A DNA stretch of 13,013 bases from positions 1 to 13,013 of the forward strand of contig JADFSZ010000028.1 of NCBI GenBank assembly GCA_022560555.1, written 5' to 3'. The notes under the pieces are model-generated. The model saw only the letters and a program-made list of their open reading frames with translations. It was not told the origin of the DNA and searched no databases. Origin of the DNA: JADFSZ01 sp022560555 [NCBI: PVC group bacterium]. Its GTDB lineage: Bacteria > GCA-001730085 > JADFSZ01. Shown in pieces: positions 7,273 to 13,013 of the stretch (the stretch's first letter is position 1; each line of letters begins with the position of its first letter). The translations under genes and the position numbers were made by a program.

Positions 7273-8922
7273 ATGTTTCGAAAATATCGGCGTGTTATAT
7301 TTTTTCTTTTGTGGCTTACTCTTTTAGGAAATGGAAGTCTATATTCTCAAACGGCTGAGGATACGGTCTTAGAATACTTTACGTACTTTGTGGCGAAAAA
7401 CAAAGCGAGCATTAAGGATATGTGTCGGTTTTCGGACGCGCGTATGGAATATTTAATGGGCGAACTGGATACTTATTTTCGCGAAAATATTTATATCGGC
7501 GTTTCTCCCGTTATAACAAATGTGAGTGTTGAGAATCTGAAAGCCACCGTCTTGGTCGATGTAAAAGTTGCCTTGTATGCTGATATGAGTCTCGATGAGG
7601 ACATCGACCGACAAGAATATCAGACCGAGCATTATTTTCAGCGCATGGTATTTGATCTGGAGACTAGCAAAGAATCTTCGGATTGGGTGATCACGAATGT
7701 TTATACAAAGGAGCTTTCGTGGCCCGTACCCGCAGCTTGTGAGCGGCGTCTTGTTGAGCTGAGCCGTGAAGCCGCAAGTCAAAGTGTTATTTACCGGATT
7801 CGGACCCTGGGATACGAATACGGGGGCTTGCCGGAAATTAACAATCTTCTAGGCTTAAAGTATATATCCTTAAATGACCGGGCTCAAGCCATGATGGCCT
7901 TTCAAAAGGTTTTAGATGTTGAGCCGAATAATTATTTTGCGAACGCTTTGTTAGCTGATTTGCTTTATAAAACCGGAGATAAAGTAAATGCGGGGGGGCA
8001 TGCCCTCAGATCCCTTTTGTATTGTCCGTATCCCGAGAACCCGAATTTTCACGCTATGATCGGGTATGTTCTTATCGGTTCCGAAAATATGCGGGAAGGC
8101 TCCGTTCAATTCCGGAAATATTTAGCTCGTCAGGAACATGGGACCTATTCGAAAAACGCCCGGCAGGTTTTGGCTGAAATTGAACGCATTCAAAGTGAAT
8201 TCGGCTCCTTAGAAGTGACCATTATGGTTGATGGCCGTCCTGAAGAACGTGTGCGCAGCTATCTGTATCTGTCCGGAGGCGATGAGCTCGTTAACATTTA
8301 TACCGGAAGCCGTTTCACGGCCAATGACCTTTTTCCCGGGAATTATGACTTAAAAAGTGAAATTCGCGGGTCGATGTATTGGTTTAAAAATATTCAAATC
8401 GACAAATCCGCGCAGATCACGAAGCATGTTGATTTGATGACCGGCCGAATCCATGTGTCCGTGTTGAAGACAAAAGGTTTGCCTTTCCTAGACACCGTCA
8501 TTTATCTCATGAGATCGAACGAAGTTGTTTACATTGATAAGAGCGAGGATTATCAAACCGAGTTTATTGTACTGCCGGGCGTTTATGATATTCTCATTAA
8601 AGCCGACTCCGGGAAGGCTCAAAAAAAGTATGAACATATTGAAGTCAAAGAAGGAAAAAGAATTGATTTAAAATATAATTTTGATTACCGGAAAGTTTCG
8701 GTCTCCATCATGATGCCCGAGAGGGAATCCCTTGTTACGGGATATGTTTTTGAAAAGGATGAAACAAAGTATTTTCTTGAGAAATTTGATGGGAAAAATG
8801 CAGGTTTCTATTTACCGACCGGCCGTTATCAGCTCCTGTTAACCTACGATGACATTAAGAAATTGATTGATTTTGAGGTCGAGATTGATATAAAATGCGA
8901 CCTTCAAATTGTTTTAGATTAG
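7273..8922 (+). CDS. Exported TPR protein with three C-terminal beta-sandwich modules
   Basis: I do not recognise a named family for this 549-residue protein. It begins with a signal peptide: Arg/Lys-rich residues 3-7, a hydrophobic core at 8-18, and likely cleavage near Ser25-Gln26. Residues ~26-175 are mixed alpha/beta without a clear motif. Residues ~187-290 hold about three TPR units (the first with Leu-Gly-Leu-Lys-Tyr and Ala-Met-Met-Ala-Phe-Gln-Lys-Val-Leu, ending Glu-Pro-Asn-Asn). From ~308 to the end the protein is beta-rich and contains three related modules, each with a turn of the form Phe/Leu-Pro-x-(Gly)-x-Tyr: FPGNY at 354-358, LPGVY at 434-438 and LPTGRY at 514-519, spaced about 80 residues. 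These resemble PEGA or carboxypeptidase-regulatory-like sandwiches. An envelope binding or assembly role is inferred. The stop lies 1 base before an alternative start of the next gene. Confidence 0.72.
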   Translation: MFRKYRRVIFFLLWLTLLGNGSLYSQTAEDTVLEYFTYFVAKNKASIKDMCRFSDARMEYLMGELDTYFRENIYIGVSPVITNVSVENLKATVLVDVKVALYADMSLDEDIDRQEYQTEHYFQRMVFDLETSKESSDWVITNVYTKELSWPVPAACERRLVELSREAASQSVIYRIRTLGYEYGGLPEINNLLGLKYISLNDRAQAMMAFQKVLDVEPNNYFANALLADLLYKTGDKVNAGGHALRSLLYCPYPENPNFHAMIGYVLIGSENMREGSVQFRKYLARQEHGTYSKNARQVLAEIERIQSEFGSLEVTIMVDGRPEERVRSYLYLSGGDELVNIYTGSRFTANDLFPGNYDLKSEIRGSMYWFKNIQIDKSAQITKHVDLMTGRIHVSVLKTKGLPFLDTVIYLMRSNEVVYIDKSEDYQTEFIVLPGVYDILIKADSGKAQKKYEHIEVKEGKRIDLKYNFDYRKVSVSIMMPERESLVTGYVFEKDETKYFLEKFDGKNAGFYLPTGRYQLLLTYDDIKKLIDFEVEIDIKCDLQIVLD

Positions 8923-8932
8923 GATGCTTTTA

Positions 8933-8937
8933 GGGAG
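8933..8937 (+). promoter_or_regulatory. Ribosome binding site deciding the start at 8948
   Basis: GGGAG lies 10 bases before the ATG at 8948. An earlier in-frame ATG at 8924 sits directly after the previous stop and has no Shine-Dalgarno at usable spacing, so the start at 8948 is preferred. Confidence 0.5.
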
Positions 8938-8947
8938 ACACGAATTT

Positions 8948-11278
8948 ATGAAGCGAAAAAATCCCTCATGGAAAAAACAGACCTATCAGCTTGCGGATGA
9001 TGGGTCGTTTATCATTCACGATTATAATTTTACGAAACCATTTTCAAGTTTTTTCCCGGGAGTGAGCGGTCTGTGGGGACGGCCTTTGTGGGCTTTTTAT
9101 GTCAACCGCGGCCAGGGGCTTGTGAGTTTTGGATCGCTTGATAAAGATCGGGCGATCATGGAGTTTTTGCCCGCGAATCAGGCGTATGAGAGGGCCGGGC
9201 TTTCGGGATTTCGGACATTTATTAAGGTGAGTAGAAAAAATAAGGAGCCTGTTTTTTATGAGCCGTTTCTGAACACGAAAGACAATCAAGATGCTCGTGT
9301 GAAAAATCAAATGCGCATAACTTCTTATGATCTTCGTATCGAAGAAATCAATATCCGCTTAGGTCTCAAAGTGACCGTGCGTTATTTTCCTTTGCCCGCC
9401 GAATCCATCGGGGCTCTCGTTCGATTGGTGAGGGTCGAAAACATTGGAAACACGGAGGTCCGGATAGATGTTCTTGACGGGATGCCCAAAGTGGTTCCCT
9501 ATGGCATGGATAATTTTTGTTTGAAGAATATTTCACGAACGATCGAGTCGATGATGAAAGTTTCGAATTATGACATGGGTGTTCCCTTTTTTCATCTAAA
9601 AACAGAACCTCAGGATCGGCCCGAAGTCGTTCAGATCAAAAGCGGGAGTTTTTATTTGACGATAAGCCGGAGCGCCTCAAAAAAGACGGCTTCGCTTGTT
9701 CGGCCGCTTGTTGATCCGGCCGTTATTTTTGGCCCGACGCGAGAGTTTTTGTACCCGCATTGTTTCTTACTGAAAACACCCTACCGGCCCGGAAAACAAA
9801 TTCTTGAAGGGCGCACTCCTTGCGCGTTCAGCCTGCTCGCTCGGACCCTTGCTCCCAAATCCGTGCTCAATTTTACTTCTTTTATCGGGCAGGCCGACCA
9901 TAAAGAGAAAGTCAATCGATTTGCAAAGAAGATATTGGCAGATCCCGCGTACGTGGATAAAAAATCAATTGAAAATCAAAGCATCATCGAGGGATTAACC
10001 AATCACACGGATACGCTGACGTCTCACAAGGCTTTCAATGCCTATGTTCGCCAAAATTATCTGGATAATGTTTTACGCGGCGGATATCCCATTCCTATTC
10101 ATACAAAAAAAGGTAAAGAAATATGGGATATTAATTTAGGAACTGTTGGCAAAGCTTCGCCGGTTTGGGCAGATAACAAAATATTCTATCCTGAGGTGAA
10201 TGGTAGATTCCGTATTTTAGAACCTGGCCAGGAAGAATGTAAGATACTGGATTCAGAAAATTTAACCATGCCAGATGGCCGTTACGCAGAGCTATATGGT
10301 TCTCCTGCAGTCGCTTATGGGCGCGTTTACTTTGCATCGGAAGAAGGGGTCTATTGTCTTGGAAATAAAAATACGAAGTTTACTTCAACATCACCCAAAA
10401 TGCCTAAAACTGAGTGGCAAGCTCCTAAAAATTCGGAAGCCGCTTATATACAAGTTGTGCCTGCAGATGTATTTTTGTATTCAGGAAATAAAAACGAATT
10501 TAAAGTAAGAGCTTACGATGATAAAAGAAGGTTTATAAAAGAGGTTGAAGCAACCTGGAGTTTGAAAGGTTTGGGAGGATCGATAAACAACAAAGGGGAA
10601 TATATGCCAGCATCAAAATCAATGGGTTTGGTAGGTTTTGTTGAAGCAACTTATAACGACTTAAAAAGTCAAGCAAGAGTTAGGTTGTTTTCGAAATTAC
10701 CATGGTCACTAGATTTCGAATCCATCGATGTGGATAAGAATCCAGCTTATTGGCTTGGCGCTGGAAGCGCTCGGTCTCCGGCGACAAAGTTTATTGTGAA
10801 AGATCTAAATGGCAATAAAGTCCTCAACAAACCAGTCTCTGTGAGAGGTCTCCAAAGAGGTATTATTTACATCGGCCCACCCGACTTGAGTAATTATACG
10901 ATGCAGGTTGACGTTATGAGTGAAAAATTAAAAAGAAAGATATCGGATATCGGTCTAATCAATAGTGGCTACACAATTGATTTAATGGGGACGAGACAAA
11001 AGATTGAAATCCGTTCATGGATGTCTGAAGTGAGAATGGCAAAAAATGTGACTTTCCGTTGGCAGCCGGACACCTGGTACACCATCAAGTTTTCAGTGGA
11101 TGCAACGGGTGATAAAGCGATGGTAAAGGCAAAGGTATGGAAGAAGAGTGATCGTGAACCCAATGAATGGACCCTAAAAGTAGAAGATCCATTACCCATT
11201 CATAAAGGCGCCCCGGGGATGCACGCTTTTTCAAAAACAAATGTATATTTTGACAACTTAAAAATTATAAATAACTAA
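8948..11278 (+). CDS. Chimeric frame: N-terminal third of a cellobiose-phosphorylase-like protein joined to the C-terminal part of a PQQ-type beta-propeller protein
   Basis: Residues 1 to ~384 resemble the N-terminal super-sandwich region of large (about 1,000 residues or more) cellobiose-phosphorylase-like proteins: a Phe-Phe-Pro-Gly-Val-Ser-Gly-Leu-Trp-Gly segment, Tyr-Val-Asn-Arg-Gly-Gln-Gly, Phe-Arg-Thr-Phe-Ile-Lys-Val, and a final Asp-Asn-Val-Leu-Arg-Gly-Gly-Tyr-Pro-Ile-Pro-Ile. The (alpha/alpha)6 catalytic barrel expected next is absent. From His385 the protein instead reads as two blades of a PQQ/BamB-type propeller (Gly-Lys-Ala-Ser-Pro-Val and Tyr-Gly-Ser-Pro-Ala-Val), then an Ig-like region (~490-570) and a concanavalin/LamG-like sandwich (~575-776). 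There is no signal peptide, although propeller proteins of this kind are normally exported. Hand-counted lines fall from 42-60% GC before the joint to 32-35% after it. Either an assembly chimera or a recombination joint; I doubt a working single protein. The start at 8948 follows GGGAG. Confidence 0.7.
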   Translation: MKRKNPSWKKQTYQLADDGSFIIHDYNFTKPFSSFFPGVSGLWGRPLWAFYVNRGQGLVSFGSLDKDRAIMEFLPANQAYERAGLSGFRTFIKVSRKNKEPVFYEPFLNTKDNQDARVKNQMRITSYDLRIEEINIRLGLKVTVRYFPLPAESIGALVRLVRVENIGNTEVRIDVLDGMPKVVPYGMDNFCLKNISRTIESMMKVSNYDMGVPFFHLKTEPQDRPEVVQIKSGSFYLTISRSASKKTASLVRPLVDPAVIFGPTREFLYPHCFLLKTPYRPGKQILEGRTPCAFSLLARTLAPKSVLNFTSFIGQADHKEKVNRFAKKILADPAYVDKKSIENQSIIEGLTNHTDTLTSHKAFNAYVRQNYLDNVLRGGYPIPIHTKKGKEIWDINLGTVGKASPVWADNKIFYPEVNGRFRILEPGQEECKILDSENLTMPDGRYAELYGSPAVAYGRVYFASEEGVYCLGNKNTKFTSTSPKMPKTEWQAPKNSEAAYIQVVPADVFLYSGNKNEFKVRAYDDKRRFIKEVEATWSLKGLGGSINNKGEYMPASKSMGLVGFVEATYNDLKSQARVRLFSKLPWSLDFESIDVDKNPAYWLGAGSARSPATKFIVKDLNGNKVLNKPVSVRGLQRGIIYIGPPDLSNYTMQVDVMSEKLKRKISDIGLINSGYTIDLMGTRQKIEIRSWMSEVRMAKNVTFRWQPDTWYTIKFSVDATGDKAMVKAKVWKKSDREPNEWTLKVEDPLPIHKGAPGMHAFSKTNVYFDNLKIINN
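10090..10115 (+). other. Breakpoint between unrelated sequences (block 1 to block 2)
   Basis: Upstream of this point the reading frame follows the phosphorylase-like family; downstream it follows PQQ-type propeller proteins. The joint contains a run of seven A residues at 10104-10110. No inverted repeat, target duplication or transposase flanks it. The preserved frame is expected by chance one time in three. Confidence 0.65.
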
Positions 11279-11295
11279 AAAAAGTGAGAAGAACT

Positions 11296-12270
11296 ATGCG
11301 AATGAAGACAGCTTTAATTCTCCTCTTAACCCTCTCTGGTTTAAGTTTAATGTCCTTAACAAGATCGAAAAATAACAATATTGCTATGTTTGGTCTTACG
11401 CCTAGCAGAAATATGGCCTCAGTTGAAACTGGGGTGGCTGAAAAGTGGGATGTGGATTCAGGTCAAAACATCCTTTGGAGCGCCAGCCTCGGTTCTCAAA
11501 CTTATGCCGGGCCGGTTGTCTTTGGTGGTAAAGTGTATGTCGGAACAAACAATGAAAGTATGAAAAATCCGGATATAAAAGGTGATCACGGTAATATCCT
11601 AGCCTTCAATGCTTCGGATGGAAACTTTCTTTGGCAAGCAGCACACACAAAACTCGCGGCAGGTCCGGTGCATGATTGGCCTCTACAAGGAGTATGTTCC
11701 ACACCCGCAATTGAGGGCGACCGTATGTTTTATACATCTAACCGCGCTACCATTGTATGTATAGACACAGAAGGTTTTATGGATGGCGAGAATGATGGCC
11801 CTGTAAAAAATGAAAAACTGAATGGTAAAACAGATGCTGATATTATCTGGGAATTTGACATGATAGGTGAACTGGATGTTTTTCCCCACAATCTTGCCGC
11901 ATCATCTCCTCTTATCGTCGATGACCTGATTTACATCGTAACCGGTAATGGCGTCGATGAAGGCCATGTTAACCTGCCATCACCGTATGCGCCGAGTTTT
12001 ATTGCATTGAATAAAAAAACAGGTGAATTGGTTTGGGAAAGCAATGCCCCTGGCGAAGGTGTCGTACATGGCCAATGGGGCAATCCTTCATACGGTGTCA
12101 TCGATGGAATACCGCAAGTTTTTTTCCCAGGAGGTGATGGATTTTTGTATTCGTTCGAACCTAAGACAGGTGAACTCATTTGGAAGTTTAATTGTAATCC
12201 TCCTGGTTCTGGAGTTCCTGTAGAAGGCATTATTGATGGATCCAAAACATCTAGGTCAAAAGTAATGTAA
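11296..12270 (+). CDS. Exported PQQ-type (BamB-like) beta-propeller protein, truncated at its C-terminus
   Basis: The 324-residue product starts with a signal peptide (basic start, hydrophobic Ala-Leu-Ile-Leu-Leu-Leu-Thr-Leu core, residues ~5-20). At least four propeller blades follow, each with the pattern of a Gly/Pro-rich strand, Lys-Val-Tyr-Val-Gly or Leu-Ile-Tyr-Ile-Val, then Gly-x-Leu-x-Trp. Family-typical segments include Asp-Thr-Glu-Gly-Phe-x-Asp-Gly-Glu-Asn-Asp-Gly-Pro, Phe-Pro-His-Asn-Leu-Ala, Gly-Asn-Gly-Val-Asp-Glu-Gly-His, and Pro-Gly-Gly-Asp-Gly. Relatives continue through more blades after the Phe-Asn-Cys-Asn-Pro element near 12,200, but here about 23 unrelated residues lead to a stop. 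No PQQ-dependent dehydrogenase motifs are evident; the fold serves binding or scaffolding in many relatives. It follows the other propeller fragment by 17 bases, as in tandem propeller operons. ATG at 11302 is a plausible alternative start, with better spacing from GAGAAG. Confidence 0.72.
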   Translation: MRMKTALILLLTLSGLSLMSLTRSKNNNIAMFGLTPSRNMASVETGVAEKWDVDSGQNILWSASLGSQTYAGPVVFGGKVYVGTNNESMKNPDIKGDHGNILAFNASDGNFLWQAAHTKLAAGPVHDWPLQGVCSTPAIEGDRMFYTSNRATIVCIDTEGFMDGENDGPVKNEKLNGKTDADIIWEFDMIGELDVFPHNLAASSPLIVDDLIYIVTGNGVDEGHVNLPSPYAPSFIALNKKTGELVWESNAPGEGVVHGQWGNPSYGVIDGIPQVFFPGGDGFLYSFEPKTGELIWKFNCNPPGSGVPVEGIIDGSKTSRSKVM

Positions 12271-12275
12271 ACATT
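12195..12275 (+). other. Second breakpoint (block 2 to block 3)
   Basis: Propeller-family resemblance ends just after the Asn-Pro codons near 12,195-12,200, and an unrelated open frame runs from 12,271. The exact joint cannot be placed by eye within these bases. No flanking repeat or transposase is visible. Confidence 0.55.
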
Positions 12276-13013
12276 TTTTGATAAATTTGATATTACATTT
12301 TCTTTAAAGGTGCCTACAAAAGCAATCAGTTTCACAGAGACAGTGCATTTTAAAGTTATTGATACACCTGATTACGAAGGCGAAGAATATCCGTCCTACT
12401 TTAAACTTCTTAAAGGTAAACTTAAAATCCCAGTTGGAAGTGAAAGACAGCTAAGATTGGCGACTGACGTTGAAGATAACTATTTTGTTCGCAAGGAAGG
12501 ACGAGGAACGATTGAGTTTCCTCAACTATCAAAAATATCATTTTTAGATTTTAAACTTGCAGATGGCTTCTTAAATATAGTGGTGAAGCACAATGGTAGC
12601 GAGGTTGAGAAAATACCAAACCTAATTATAGGTATTAGTGACGATACAGCGAATAGATTTGAGATAGAGGTTCCAGTTGAAATAATACCACCTCAACTCG
12701 ATGAAGACCTAAAATTGCCCAAGCTTATGTCAGTAGAAAAAAGTAAATGGGCTGATTTTGAACCTGAATATACAGTTGATGAAATAGCACGAATTCCAAA
12801 TTGGCAAGAACTTAAAAGAATTGAGGTGAACATAGATTCACTAGCGTTCAACGAATTGGCGCAAATGCAAGTAACCGATCGCGAAAGAGCCAAGAAAGTC
12901 CTGAGAAATCAAATGTTTTTTATTTCTATCTGGCTGTACTTTGAGTTGAAAGATTATGTTGAACACGATAACAGCGGATTTACAAGAGATCAGGTATTTA
13001 ATCGGTCTTTGAG
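12271..13013 (+). CDS. Internal or C-terminal part of an unrecognised protein, open to the window end (partial, no start)
   Basis: Immediately after the TAA at 12,268-12,270 the same frame is open for 247 codons to the window edge, with no stop. I do not recognise the protein. The first ~155 residues look like alternating beta strands (for example Phe-Ser-Leu-Lys-Val-Pro, Phe-Thr-Glu-Thr-Val-His-Phe-Lys-Val, then Ile-Glu-Val-Pro-Val-Glu-Ile-Ile), compatible with Ig-like sandwiches. Later residues become helical, with a Trp-rich amphipathic part (Phe-Phe-Ile-Ser-Ile-Trp-Leu-Tyr-Phe-Glu-Leu). No signal peptide is seen. The first possible starts are GTG at 12,310 and 12,343 without ribosome binding sites, and the first ATG is at 12,727, so the true N-terminus is probably missing across the breakpoint. 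Hand-counted GC is about 33%. Length, continuous openness and sensible amino-acid patterns make it likely to be real coding sequence. Confidence 0.6.

Noticed and set aside
7453-7782. 109-codon minus-strand frame inside the TPR gene
   Set aside because: No ribosome binding site or recognisable domain; the plus-strand frame has a signal peptide and repeats.
12254-12300. Possible inverted repeat around the stop codon of the truncated propeller gene (ATGTAA and TTACAT)
   Set aside because: Only six bases pair in very AT-rich DNA, which is expected by chance; it is not a convincing terminator or element end.
11931-12335. 134-codon open frame on the minus strand across the second breakpoint
   Set aside because: It lies opposite a well-supported propeller gene, has no family resemblance and ends inside unrelated sequence; it is an antisense shadow.

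Overview
The window reads as a bacterial contig, probably from an uncultured lineage, with moderate and uneven GC (hand-counted 60-base lines range from about 35 to 60%). Every gene I can support is on the + strand. Positions 1 to about 10,100 form one coherent, tightly packed run: the tail of a probable PgpH-type HD phosphohydrolase, ybeY, recO, a family 35-type glycoside hydrolase, an exported SH3-like/TPR/PDZ protein, a two-helix HAMP membrane protein, a DUF4954-type left-handed beta-helix protein, thioredoxin, a terminator-like hairpin, an exported TPR/beta-sandwich protein, and the N-terminal third of a large cellobiose-phosphorylase-like protein. The pgpH-ybeY-recO neighbourhood recalls the phoH-pgpH-ybeY-era-recO cluster of Firmicutes. 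The accessory genes fit a candidate-phylum bacterium of the Omnitrophota kind, but that placement is an impression, not a demonstration.

At about 10,100 the text changes. The phosphorylase-like protein stops resembling its family after residue ~384 and continues, in frame, as the C-terminal part of a PQQ-type (BamB-like) beta-propeller protein with Ig-like and concanavalin-like domains. Local GC falls to about one third. A second, exported propeller protein follows directly, as expected for a tandem propeller pair. It breaks off after about four blades near 12,200 and ends at a TAA at 12,268-12,270.

From 12,271 to the window end there is a third block: an AT-rich open frame of about 247 codons with no convincing start, unrelated to the propeller, and cut by the window edge.

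The window is therefore a three-part mosaic. Within the first block, overlaps of 4 to 107 bases and short gaps suggest one or two long operons. The first covers rRNA maturation, recombination repair, carbohydrate cleavage and envelope/sensor functions up to thioredoxin, and the second starts after the hairpin at 7,191-7,252. The two abrupt breaks are best explained either by assembly chimerism or by recent recombination, and they are the most important thing to check before any functional story is built on the fused gene. I see no RNA genes, CRISPR arrays, insertion sequences or transposases, and no stretch of more than 300 bases without a reading frame.
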